From assembly GCA_963843605.1 (NCBI GenBank), contig CAWJLA010000005.1:124001-188000 (forward strand): 64,000 nucleotides of DNA. Reading direction: 5' to 3'. Below the pieces are notes generated by a model. It did no database searches and was not told the origin of the DNA. It saw only the letters and a program-made list of their open reading frames with translations. Position numbers and translations under genes: made by a program. Origin of the DNA: FEN-1297 sp963843605. GTDB lineage: Bacteria > Bacteroidota > Ignavibacteria > Ignavibacteriales > Ignavibacteriaceae. Below, piece after piece: positions 19,492 through 29,558 of the stretch (positions are counted from its first letter, which is position 1; each line of letters begins with the position of its first letter).

Positions 19492-20718
19492 ATGTTTATT
19501 TTTAAACGCTCTTTTGCAACATCCATTTTCTTTTTCTTGAGTCTTACTTCTTATGCCGGTTCTCAGACAAACGGCTTTGTTTCCACCAAAGGTGCAGAAA
19601 TAATCGCCCCGGACGGCACCGAATTACTTCTTAAAGGAATTAATATAGGCAACTGGCTGGAACCGGAAGGTTACATGTTTAAATTCAAAGGAGCGGAATC
19701 GTCTAGAAAAATCTACGAAGTATTTAACGAATTGCTCGGCCCTGATGCTTCAATCGACTTTTGGAATGAATTCAGGAAAAATTATATAACCGCAAATGAT
19801 ATAAAATTTATCAAAGACAGGGGATTTAATTCAATCAGAGTTCCATTCGATTATAAACTTCTAACCGGAGAGGATTTTTCAAATACATGCGACCGGCCTG
19901 GATTCAAGCTGCTCGACAGCGTAATCAACTGGTGCAGCAAATATAAAATTTATGCCGTCCTCGATATGCATTGCGCTCCGGGAGGACAAACCGGCGCCAA
20001 TATAGACGACAGCTGGGGATATCCTTACCTTTATGAAAATGCGGAATATCATAAACAGACAATTAAACTGTGGAAAGAAATTGCCGAACGATATAAAAAT
20101 GAAAAATATGTTTTAGGCTATGATCTTTTAAATGAACCGATAGCCCCCTACTTCGATACCGCAAGACTAAACAAAATGCTTGAACCTCTATATATTGAAA
20201 TTACAAAGGCTATCCGGACAGTCGATACTAACCATATTATTATTCTCGGCGGAGCGCAATGGGATTCAAATTTCAAAATTTTCGGAAAACCTTTCGATTC
20301 AAAACTTGTTTACACTTTTCACAAGTATTGGAGCGATACAACTCAATTAGTTATTCAAGAGTACCTCGATTTCAGAGATAAATACAATGTGCCCGTCTGG
20401 CTGGGTGAATCCGGTGAAAATAAAATGCAGTGGATTGAGTCCTTCAGGAGACTGCTTGAAAAGAACGATATCGGATGGTGCTTCTGGACTTTTAAAAGAT
20501 TGGATACCGACCGCAGTATTGTTTCCATCAAACTGCCGGAAGGTTACAGTTCTATAATTAATTATGCCGATACAGACAGGCAGACTTTCGAAAATATAAG
20601 AAAAGCCTTACCGGACAGGGACACGGTAAATATCGCGGCTGCGGAATATTTAAAAAATATTATGATTAAAAACTGTGCAGTAAATAAAAAATATATTGAG
20701 GCTCTCAATCTTAAGTGA
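19492..20718 (+). CDS. GH5 beta-glucanase, single-domain paralogue
   Basis: The 408-residue protein has an N-terminal signal peptide ending S-Y-A-G-S-Q and only the GH5 catalytic domain. The acid/base is E215 in L-L-N-E-P and the nucleophile E306 in W-L-G-E-S-G-E-N. It shares K-G-I-N-I-G-N-W-L-E-P-E-G-Y-M-F and long aligned stretches with the GH5 at 11158-13155, but lacks the CBM6 and the T9SS sorting domain. It is therefore probably periplasmic, processing oligosaccharides after import (inference). Lies between the GH16 lipoprotein and the parvulin gene in the same operon. Confidence 0.88.
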   Translation: MFIFKRSFATSIFFFLSLTSYAGSQTNGFVSTKGAEIIAPDGTELLLKGINIGNWLEPEGYMFKFKGAESSRKIYEVFNELLGPDASIDFWNEFRKNYITANDIKFIKDRGFNSIRVPFDYKLLTGEDFSNTCDRPGFKLLDSVINWCSKYKIYAVLDMHCAPGGQTGANIDDSWGYPYLYENAEYHKQTIKLWKEIAERYKNEKYVLGYDLLNEPIAPYFDTARLNKMLEPLYIEITKAIRTVDTNHIIILGGAQWDSNFKIFGKPFDSKLVYTFHKYWSDTTQLVIQEYLDFRDKYNVPVWLGESGENKMQWIESFRRLLEKNDIGWCFWTFKRLDTDRSIVSIKLPEGYSSIINYADTDRQTFENIRKALPDRDTVNIAAAEYLKNIMIKNCAVNKKYIEALNLK

Positions 20719-20798
20719 TCATAAAAATATCTTATTTTACCGGTCGTTTATTTAAACCTTTAAAATCATGGTATAGTAAACTGTCCAGGATAATCGGG

Positions 20799-22634
20799 AT
20801 GAAAAAAAATCTAAAATTTATAATTGCCGTTTTTCTAATATTAAATATCAATGCTTTTTCCCAAGGTAACGATAAAATTATTGCAAAGGCGGGAAATCAG
20901 ACAATAAGCGAAAGAGAATTTAAGCTTCGTTATGAACTCGTTCCGCATTATTCAAGAGATCAATTTAATGAAGATTCTTCAAAAATAGATTTACTGAATT
21001 CCTTAATCGCCGAAAAACTTTTGGCGCAGGAAGCAAATTTGCTGGGATTCGATACCACCGATTACTACAGATACTCTATTGAACAGATAAAAGATCTATA
21101 TGCAAGGGACGCACTTTATAAAAAAGAAATTGATAGGAAAGTAATAATAACACAGAGCGATATTCAAAAGGCGCTTGACCGGCGTTCAAAATCTCTCTTT
21201 GTAAGAATTATATCTGCCAACGATTCTTCGGCAGCCTTTAATTATTATGCTCAATTGCTGAAAGGCGCACCGTTCGATTCGATCGGGAATATATCCGACC
21301 CGATGGAATACGATTCGAATAAAGCTCCGTTAAAAATTACATACGGCCAAATGCAGGACGACCATGTTGAGGACGTGCTGTACGGCTTAAAGAAAGGGCT
21401 CTTTTCCCCTCCCGTAAAAAGCGGACCGGTCTGGTTCATATTCAAGCTTGTGGGTGTGAATACGGAGGTGCCTCCGAATGCAAATGATCCCGACTATAAC
21501 AGGACTATAACTAATGTAATCAGAATGAAGAAGTCCAGAATCATCGGTATAAAATATCTTAACCAATTTTATAAAGACAAAAATGCAACGGTAGACAGTA
21601 CATTATTTCTTAAACTTGCCGGAAAAATTTCTTCAACACTAACTGAAAAAGAAAGCGAGCATAAATTCGGCCGCGATAATATGCTTTTCCTTAGCGAAGG
21701 AGATATACTGGAAATTCTACATTACTTCGGGAACAGTACTGGGGACGAAGATTTAGTGCATATCGTAAAAAGTCCGGTTAAATTAAAAGAATATTTGTAC
21801 AGCTTAATAATCTATCCTTTGTTAATAAAGGATCCTTCTTTCGGATCGGTCGCATATTATCTGATGGGAAACTTAAATAAATACATTCAATATAAATTCT
21901 TAGCAGACGAAAGTTTCAAAGAGGGCCTTCAAAATATCCCCGAAGTAAAAGAAGAAACGGAAATCTGGAAAGATGATTTCCTCGCTAAAATGCTTAAAAA
22001 TACTTTTCGCGATTCTGTAAATGTAACGGACGAGGAGTTAAAAGATTATTATAAAGGAAAAAAGGGATTGGAAAAGGTAGACATACTTGAGATTTTGAAC
22101 AACAATCTTGAAGTAATTGAAACCGTATTTAAAGAATTAAAAGCAGGAAAAAATTTCGGCAAACTTGCGGAAGAATATACTCAAAGATCATGGACGAAAA
22201 AAAACGGCGGCGAATTCGGATATTTTCCGGTGTCAAAGTTCGGAGAAATAGGAAAAGCCGCATCAAAATTAAAATTAAATGAAATCTACGGCCCGATAAA
22301 AACGGACAGCGGCTACTCGGTAATTAAGCTGATCGGCAGAAAAATAGATTCCGCAAAAACCGAAAATGATTTTAAAGCCGATAAAAATGAAATAAAAGAC
22401 GAACTGCTTTCTAAAGAATTCAATCAAAAGTTTTTTAAATATATAGCCGGGCTTGCGGAGAAATACAAATATTCTATCAACGAAAAAAATCTGAAAAATG
22501 TAAAAGTGAACGACATCCCGATGTTTACGTATAAATATATCGGGTTCGGCGGAAGAATTGCCGCAATGCCTTTTTTGGATGGCTGGTACGGCTGGACAAA
22601 ATACTTAAAAAAAGGGTCAAAGGTTATACCTTAA
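20799..22634 (+). CDS. Periplasmic parvulin-type peptidyl-prolyl isomerase (SurA/PpiC-like)
   Basis: ATG 20799 is chosen because it gives a signal peptide ending I-N-A-F-S-Q. An in-frame GTG at 20715 overlaps the GH5 stop and would add 28 residues before it. The 611-residue protein has an N-terminal helical chaperone region (A-G-N-Q-T-I-S-E-R-E-F, typical of SurA/PrsA). A degenerate parvulin-like domain lies near 125-215. A better parvulin domain lies near 450-550 (L-E-I-L-N-N, then G-G-E-F-G-Y-F, then Y-S-V-I-K-L). The family folds secreted and outer-membrane proteins. Position inside a glycoside hydrolase operon suggests a dedicated chaperone for these enzymes or their barrel partners, which is an inference. 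Confidence 0.8.
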   Translation: MKKNLKFIIAVFLILNINAFSQGNDKIIAKAGNQTISEREFKLRYELVPHYSRDQFNEDSSKIDLLNSLIAEKLLAQEANLLGFDTTDYYRYSIEQIKDLYARDALYKKEIDRKVIITQSDIQKALDRRSKSLFVRIISANDSSAAFNYYAQLLKGAPFDSIGNISDPMEYDSNKAPLKITYGQMQDDHVEDVLYGLKKGLFSPPVKSGPVWFIFKLVGVNTEVPPNANDPDYNRTITNVIRMKKSRIIGIKYLNQFYKDKNATVDSTLFLKLAGKISSTLTEKESEHKFGRDNMLFLSEGDILEILHYFGNSTGDEDLVHIVKSPVKLKEYLYSLIIYPLLIKDPSFGSVAYYLMGNLNKYIQYKFLADESFKEGLQNIPEVKEETEIWKDDFLAKMLKNTFRDSVNVTDEELKDYYKGKKGLEKVDILEILNNNLEVIETVFKELKAGKNFGKLAEEYTQRSWTKKNGGEFGYFPVSKFGEIGKAASKLKLNEIYGPIKTDSGYSVIKLIGRKIDSAKTENDFKADKNEIKDELLSKEFNQKFFKYIAGLAEKYKYSINEKNLKNVKVNDIPMFTYKYIGFGGRIAAMPFLDGWYGWTKYLKKGSKVIP

Positions 22635-22671
22635 AACAAAATTTTTCTTATAAATATCGTTAGGATACGGA

Positions 22672-24798
22672 ATGAAAATATTGTTACAATTTTTATTAAT
22701 TTCTTTTTTTCTCACCGCTCAGTTGTTTCCCCAGGGATATAAACTTGTCTGGTCAGATGAATTTAACGGCACATCTTTAGACCTAACAAAATGGAGTTAT
22801 GAAATAGGCAACGGTACCAACGGCTGGGGCAATAATGAGCTGGAATATTACACCAACATGACTCAAAATTGCAATGTTCAAAATGGTATATTAAACATCG
22901 TCGCGGCAAAAGAAAGTTACAGCGGGTACAATTATACTTCCGCACGAATAAAAACGCAGGGAAGGTTTTCTTTCAAGTACGGAAAGATCGAAGCGAAAAT
23001 AAAAATGCCTTTCGGCCAGGGAATGTGGCCTGCTTTCTGGATGCTGGGAGATAATATAAATAAAGTAGGCTGGCCTTCCTGCGGCGAGACGGATATAATG
23101 GAAATGATCGGAGGAAAAGGAAGGGAGAACACTGTGCACGGCTCGGCTCATTGGGGAGGCGATTATACAAAATCGTATACATTGAGCACCGGAACATTTG
23201 CTGATTCGTATCATACCTTCGATTTGATCTGGACTCCTAAGCAAATGATATGGCAGGTAGACGGCATAACATATGTCACTCTGGATATAACCCCCTCCGC
23301 ATTAAGTGCTTTTCAGAAAAGTTCTTTTATAATTCTTAACCTTGCAGTCGGCGGGAGCTGGCCGGGCAATCCGGATAATTCCACTACATTTCCTCAGGCA
23401 CTGCAGGTCGACTACGTTAGGGTATATCAGGACACTACCGCATTCCCAAGCGTTTCTTTAGTTACTCCGCAGAATAATTCGGAGTTTACTCCCAATTCAA
23501 ATATTACTTTGACCGCAAACGCGTCCATGCAGAACGGTACAATTTCAAATGTAGAATTCTACCAGGGCGCAATGATGATCGGTGAAACAAATGTAAGCCC
23601 TTACAGCATGACCTGGAATAATGTTTCTGCCGGGAATTATAAAATTCATTGCATCGCATATACAAACACGGGTCTGAGTTCAACATCAGATACGCTAAAT
23701 ATAAAGGTGGGAAGCAATGCGACGACCTCTCCATACGGCGGAACTCCTGCCCGGGTACCCGGGGTAATTGAGGCTGAGAATTTTGATCTAAGCGACTTCG
23801 TACATGCTTATTACGATTCCGATGTTCAGAATTCCGGCGGTCTATACCGTCCGGCAGAAGGTGTGGATATTGAAGCATGTTCGGATACCGGAGGAGGTTT
23901 TGATGTGGGATGGATTCAGAATAACGAGTGGATGGTTTATACTATCTCAGTAAAGGACAGCGGAACATATCAGATAGGTGCAAGAATAGCTTCCAGTTCG
24001 ACAGGCGGTTCCTTTCATTTTGAAATAGATAATAATGACGTAACCGGCAAGATAGATGCTCCGAATACAGGAGGATGGCAGAACTGGAAAACCGTACAGT
24101 CAAAAGATTTTTCACTTTCTCCCGGAATTCATAATCTGAAATTCTTTATTAACTCCGCAGGATTTAATATAAATAAAATTTATGTATATCCTCCTGATGC
24201 TAAATCTTCTATTAATTTTGTTTATCCTCAAGGAGGCGAAATATTCACCCCGGACAGCATAATTGAGATAAAATGGTTCAGTCAAAAAATAAACACAGTC
24301 AATATAGGCTACTCGACTAACGGAGGGAAATTTTGGTCGCTGGTGCAAAACGGCGTCGACGCAAGATTCGACGTATACAGATGGAAGGTTCCGAATGTTA
24401 ATTCAGCAAATTGCAAACTAATTATTATGAACCAGAATAATATTACCGTATTGGATACTTCCGCTACTGCTTTTTCAATCGGAATAATAAATTCCGTTAA
24501 AGCAGGACTAAAAACTCCCGACAATTTTTTACTTAGCCAGAATTATCCGAATCCCTTTAACCCGACAACCACTATTAATTACCGTGTTACGGACAGGACC
24601 CGTGTAATGTTAAAAATTTACAACATGCTGGGTATGGAAATTAATACTTTAGTAAATCAGGAAAAGTACGGCGGGGATTACACCGCAGTCTGGAACGGCA
24701 AAAATTTTAAAGGTGAGGATGTGCCGAGCGGAATTTATTTCTATTCTCTTACCGAAGGGAAATCGGTTCAAGTAAAAAAAATGGTTTTACTGAGATAA
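22672..24798 (+). CDS. GH16 beta-glucanase with Ig-like domain, CBM6 and T9SS sorting domain
   Basis: The 708-residue protein has a signal peptide ending Q-L-F-P-Q-G. A GH16 domain (about 22-260) has catalytic E-T-D-I-M-E with E139, D141 and E144. Next is an Ig-like domain (about 262-350; V-S-L-V-T-P-Q-N-N-S). A CBM6 domain follows (about 360-500; P-G-V-I-E-A-E-N-F-D and N-N-E-W-M-V-Y). A second beta domain then starts I-N-F-V-Y-P-Q-G-G-E. The T9SS sorting domain is N-Y-P-N-P-F-N-P with ending K-K-M-V-L-L-R. It is the exported counterpart of the GH16 lipoprotein at 18631. CBM6 modules of this kind often bind beta-1,3-glucan. Same operon as the parvulin gene, 37 bp downstream of it. Confidence 0.9.
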   Translation: MKILLQFLLISFFLTAQLFPQGYKLVWSDEFNGTSLDLTKWSYEIGNGTNGWGNNELEYYTNMTQNCNVQNGILNIVAAKESYSGYNYTSARIKTQGRFSFKYGKIEAKIKMPFGQGMWPAFWMLGDNINKVGWPSCGETDIMEMIGGKGRENTVHGSAHWGGDYTKSYTLSTGTFADSYHTFDLIWTPKQMIWQVDGITYVTLDITPSALSAFQKSSFIILNLAVGGSWPGNPDNSTTFPQALQVDYVRVYQDTTAFPSVSLVTPQNNSEFTPNSNITLTANASMQNGTISNVEFYQGAMMIGETNVSPYSMTWNNVSAGNYKIHCIAYTNTGLSSTSDTLNIKVGSNATTSPYGGTPARVPGVIEAENFDLSDFVHAYYDSDVQNSGGLYRPAEGVDIEACSDTGGGFDVGWIQNNEWMVYTISVKDSGTYQIGARIASSSTGGSFHFEIDNNDVTGKIDAPNTGGWQNWKTVQSKDFSLSPGIHNLKFFINSAGFNINKIYVYPPDAKSSINFVYPQGGEIFTPDSIIEIKWFSQKINTVNIGYSTNGGKFWSLVQNGVDARFDVYRWKVPNVNSANCKLIIMNQNNITVLDTSATAFSIGIINSVKAGLKTPDNFLLSQNYPNPFNPTTTINYRVTDRTRVMLKIYNMLGMEINTLVNQEKYGGDYTAVWNGKNFKGEDVPSGIYFYSLTEGKSVQVKKMVLLR

Positions 24799-24847
24799 TT
24801 CCACTATTTAATAATTAAACTTAAAGCTTTCTGCGGGGAGACTTTTC

Positions 24848-27800
24848 ATGAAGAATTTTAATACTGCTCAAAAATCTTTCGGCTATTTATTTTTTGTCGT
24901 TTTACTATCGTTCCTCAGCTCATGGACAGTCTCCGCACAAACAATAGAGGATAGAATTACAAAGATATTATCGCAGATGACACTGCAGGATAAAATTGAT
25001 CAGCTTCATAAAGAAGGCGGTTTTAACACTGCAGATAATACCAGGCTGAATATACCGGGATTTATTATGGCCGACGGTCCTCACGGTGTAAGAGACGGAA
25101 TGGCTACTGCATTTCCTGTAGGTATGGCAATGGCGGCAACCTGGGATCCGGCATTGATTAAATTAGTCGGCAAAGCAATGGGAGAAGAATTTTGGGCTAA
25201 AGGAAAAAACCAGGCTTTGGGTCCTTGCATGGATATTACATCGAGATCCACGTAACGGAAGAAGCGCCGAAAGCGGCGGTGAGGATCCTTATCTGGATGC
25301 TCAAATAACTACTTCGGTTGCGGAGGGCATTCAGATGTCTCCCGTAATTGCAACAATAAAACACTTCAACGGAGTAAACAGGCAGACGAATAGGACAGGC
25401 AATAATGATATTATTACAGAGCATTTATTAATGGATGAGTACGGGCTTAACTTCAGAAATGCGGTGCAGGTCGGCGGTGCCTTCAGTGTAATGAATTCGT
25501 ATAATTTAATTAACGGAGAAAAGAGCGCAGAGAACTACAACCTTCTAACTAAAACATTGAGAAACCATTGGGGATTTCCGTATTACGTCGTTTCAGATTG
25601 GGGATCGATCTGGGATGCAGGCAGAGCAATAAATGCGGGCTGCAATGTTGAAATGGGTTCAGACCTTTACCAGAATAATTTATTTAATATGGTAGTAAGC
25701 GGTACGGTCTCGGAGGCAACCATTGATGACGCTGTTAGAAAAGTACTGCGGACAAAAATTTTGGCAGGAATGCTGGATAACTTCCCGCAGGGCGATCCCT
25801 CGCTTGTTAACAACGCGGATCATCAAAATATTTGTCTTCAGGCCGGTAAAGAGTGCGCTGTACTATTAAAGAACCAAAATAACATACTGCCTTTAAATAA
25901 AAACGCAGTTACTACAATAGGATTGATCGGACCAAGCGCAAACGCGGCGCAGATAGACGGCACCGGCAGCAGCTACGTAACTCCATTCTATTCCGTTAGT
26001 CCCAAACAAGGAATCGAAAACCTGATCGGAGCGGATAAAGTTGCATATGCCAAAGGGTGCGACATAAACAGCACAGATACTTCGGGATTTCAGGCAGCGC
26101 GTAATATTGCAGAAAATTCGGATCTTGTTATTTTTATGGGCGGGCTTGATCAATCCCAGGAAGGCGAAGGTATTGACAGGGTGGGAAATTCTATTGATCT
26201 TCCCGGCAGGCAGCAGATGTTGATACAAGAATTGGCTTCGGTAAATAAGAACATAATAGTCGTACTTTACAGCGGCGGTATTTGCGGTGTTCATAGTTTT
26301 ATTGATCAGATAGAGGGACTGATTTATGCATTTTATCCCGGACAGGAAGGCGGAAATGCTATTGCCCAAATTTTATTCGGACAATATAATCCGGGAGGAA
26401 AATTACCGGTAACAATGCCGCAGTTAACCTTGCAGCTTCCGGCGAGGGATGACGATTTCACAAACGATTACGGCTGCGGATACAGGTGGTTCGATAAATT
26501 AAACTATAAGCCGGAATTTGCATTCGGATACGGGCTAAGCTATACTACATTTTCCTTCGGTAATTTACAGATAATGCCGGCTTCGGCACCTGCGGGACAA
26601 ATAATTACGGTAAGCGCGGATGTTACTAATACAGGATCAAGACAGGGAGATGAAGTTGCGCAGCTGTATTTAAGTTTTAGCGTATCCGGCGTTGATATGC
26701 CTGTTAAACAACTAAAGGGATTTAAGAGAATTTCACTCGAACCGGGACAGACAAAAACAGTTACCTTTCAATTGTCACCCGACGAATTGTATTACTTCAA
26801 CGAAACATCTGATTCTTATGCTGTAGAACCGGGTACTTATACCGTAAAAGTCGGAGGGTCTTCGGATGATCTTCCGTTGTCGGGCTCATTCCGGATAACG
26901 TCGTCTCAATTGATGCCCGATTTGAAAATTGCTAATATTATGACGGTGCCGCGGTATCCGCTGCAGGGAGATTCGGTTATATTTTTAGCAACTGTACTTA
27001 ACAGAGGAACGGGACCGAGTCCTGCGGGAACAGTTCACAATGTTACTTTCAGCATTAACGGGCAGCAGATAAGCAAAGCAACTGAATTTTAAGAATTCTA
27101 TTCCTGCCGGCGGCATGGCGCTCGTCTGCGGAAATTTGGGAGTATCCGGATCTAATACATGGGTTGCAGGCAAACCTGCTTCATATGAGATTGAAGCGAT
27201 TGTTAACAGCGGAAAAACAATCGGAGAGACTATTGATACGAATAATACTGCTACCGCCTTGTTGAAGGTGTACGGTAATCCTCCGGTGAATATTGCGCTT
27301 AACAAACCGGTGACCGCATCTTCGATTGAAACAACAGGCTTGGAAGGACAGAATGCCGTCGACGGAAATTTAAATACAAGATGGTCTTCCCAGTTCAGCG
27401 ATCCTCAATACCTTACCATTGATCTGCAGTCGGAGCAGACTTTTAACGAGATACATTTAATCTGGGAAGCTGCTTATGCCAAAGAATATGAAGTGCAAAT
27501 TTCAAACGACAACAGTAACTGGACAACTTTAAAACACGTGACAAACGGAAGCGGAGGCACCGAAGGCATTTCGGCAGATGCTACAGCAAGATATGTCCGA
27601 TTATACTGTATGCAGAGAGCTACTCAGTACGGCTATTCGCTGTACGAGATCCAAATTTTTAACAACGAAAATACATCTTCAACCCAAAAAGTACAGAACA
27701 AAATACCGGATGAATTTTTATTAAGCAACAATTACCCGAATCCGTTTAACCCGACAACAACAATACACTACGAAATCCCGGCATACAGTTTGGTCAGCAT

Positions 27801-27972
27801 AAAAGTCTACGACGATCTGGGAAAAGAAGTTAAAACGCTTGTTAATCAATATCAAAGCAAAGGAAGTTACGATATAAGTTTTAACGCAGGCAGTCTTGCA
27901 AGCGGAGTTTATTTTTACCAATTAAAATCGGGAAATTTTATTATCACCAAAAAGATGATGCTTTTAAAATAA
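24848..27972 (+). CDS. GH3 beta-glucosidase with FN3-like, CARDB-like, CBM32-like and T9SS domains (two frameshifts)
   Basis: After correction of two +1 shifts this is a 1,040-residue protein. The first shift, near 25241-25245, joins M-D-I-T to R-D-P-R-N-G-R. The second, at the TTTT near 27088-27091, joins A-T-E-F to K-N-S-I-P-A-G-G. It has a signal peptide, a GH3 N-terminal domain with I-K-H-F-N and the nucleophile Asp in V-S-D-W-G (about residue 250), a GH3 C-terminal domain, and the GH3-associated FN3-like domain (G-D-E-V-A-Q-L-Y-L-S). A CARDB-like segment follows. A discoidin/CBM32-like domain (N-K-P-V-T-A-S-S, N-T-R-W-S-S, Y-V-R-L) comes next, then a T9SS sorting domain. It would convert oligosaccharides to glucose outside the cell. 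Last gene of the operon, followed by a strong terminator at 28046. Confidence 0.85.
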
Positions 27973-28674
27973 TTGAAGTAAGTTTCTGATTTTTTACTTC
28001 GGACGGTATTAGTTCTTGCTATTTCTTTTCATTGATACTCCTAACCTGGCGGCATTTGCCGCCTTTTTATTTTACATTTAACATCCAGCCCTGAGTAAAG
28101 TTTTCTAATAACAAACAGACCTGGCAATCAATTGTGTTTTATAATTTCGGGAAATATGATATTGTAAATTTTTCCTTGATATAAGTTTTCGTTTTATATA
28201 GCTTGATTAACAAAGTAGTAGATACAATGAAAAACACTAACCGCAAGAAGCACATTTGCATTTTTTGTGCACCGGGTAATATATAAATAAGTTGGTAGAT
28301 CTATATTTACGGCGATATAATAATTCATGGTTAGCTTCAAACAGTTAAGCAAATGTAAACGAAAAACTATAAGAGAAGCGCGGTTCCAAAGATTAATTAT
28401 TAAAAAATGGAATTGCGGCCGTTCTTCCGTATTCTATTTATGCGGCAAACGCCGTGCGGCAAAATAAGAACACATTAAATTACGCGGTAAAAATTAATTT
28501 GAATAAATTCTTGAAACATAAGAAAGAAATCCAAGACAAACTTGAGGTGATATTCTAAAGTACTATCGCTGTATTTATTGCACGGCTATTAGTAAACTTG
28601 TTTTAGTACGGTTTATAAGATTATAAACAAATTATTCGTGTATATTTAGAATTGTAATAAAACGGGAGTTTATT
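27973..28674. other. Intergenic region after the glucan operon
   Basis: About 700 bp. The first 100 bp hold a rho-independent terminator. The remainder is AT-rich with no convincing reading frame, RNA gene or repeat that I can identify. Confidence 0.5.
28046..28072 (+). terminator. Rho-independent terminator of the GH16-GH5-PPIase-GH16-GH3 operon
   Basis: A perfect GC stem GGCGGC (28048-28053) with loop ATTT and GCCGCC (28058-28063) is followed by TTTTTATTTT. It lies about 75 bp after the GH3 stop. This marks the end of the plus-strand glucan operon. Confidence 0.85.
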
Positions 28675-29106
28675 ATGAGACTTAAATTTTATTTTCTTAC
28701 ATTAGCGGTTTGCCTTGCCTTTCTAAGCGTAACATCATACCCCAAAAGTTCAACTAAAGAAGGCTTGAGAGCTTACATTTTCTTTACGTTCGAAAGCCCA
28801 AATATGTTCAGAGATAGTACTTTTAAAAACGAAATCAAATCAAAAATAATGAAAATTTTCGAAGAGCAAGGCATAAATATCATAAGGACAGAAAATCCTA
28901 ATGCGTATGAAGAATACAAATTAAACGTTTATATAACAATTAAAGACAGTTTAATAATTGAAGCGCAATATATAGGGATTTCAGGACCGGCTTTGTCATA
29001 TATGATGTACCCCAGGGAGAGTTCTAAATATAAAAATGAATATGAGATCTATAATACCGTAAAAAAATATATTGATAAAAACATTCTTAAAAAGACGAAC
29101 AAATAA
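28675..29106 (+). CDS. Small secreted protein of unknown function
   Basis: The 143-residue protein has a signal peptide (about 1-22, ending V-T-S-Y). A compact alpha/beta-looking domain then has alternating charged and hydrophobic segments (Y-K-L-N-V-Y-I-T-I-K-D-S-L) and a lysine-rich end. A GGGAG ribosome site lies just upstream of ATG 28675. I do not recognise a family. It stands alone: 570 bp after the glucan-operon terminator and 450 bp before the repeat protein. Confidence 0.6.
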   Translation: MRLKFYFLTLAVCLAFLSVTSYPKSSTKEGLRAYIFFTFESPNMFRDSTFKNEIKSKIMKIFEEQGINIIRTENPNAYEEYKLNVYITIKDSLIIEAQYIGISGPALSYMMYPRESSKYKNEYEIYNTVKKYIDKNILKKTNK

Positions 29107-29558
29107 TTAGTGTTTATCTTTTTTTAATTAAGAATTAAGTTAAAACAATCAGTATTTATCGGAAAAGTATTTAAGGGGAAGAGTAAGTAATAAAATTAAG
29201 GATATATTTAATTTTTAAAATTCGAGATTTAATTCGGCTTCCGATATTATTTTAATTGACGATATTTATGATTAAATAAAATATAATGACAGAGTAAATC
29301 GATTAGAAAATTATATCTATAATAGCTAGCCCAAACTGTAATTCATACATTAATTTAACGGATTTATGTTATGATCTAAATAACAGAAAACTTAAGTTTT
29401 TTTTACTTACTTTTAATTTATAAATTTTTCCTTTTAAGTTAGCAATAACAATCTGTTATTTCGTTAGCAGCCCCCATTCTTAGAATTAAAGTCACTAAAT
29501 ATTTTATAAACAAATTAATTGCCTTTATTTAATCACGGTAATTACCCCGGAGGAATAT
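29107..29558. other. AT-rich intergenic region before the repeat protein
   Basis: About 450 bp of extremely AT-rich sequence without a credible gene or stem-loop. It presumably contains the promoter of the repeat-protein gene. A GGAGG ribosome site lies 8 bases before ATG 29559. Confidence 0.45.

Noticed and set aside
20715..20798. GTG start for the parvulin gene overlapping the GH5 stop
   Set aside because: ATG 20799 begins a proper signal peptide; the 28 added residues would bury it.
25893..26369. 158-codon minus-strand frame
   Set aside because: Lies entirely opposite the GH3 catalytic domain, whose sense frame is clearly coding.
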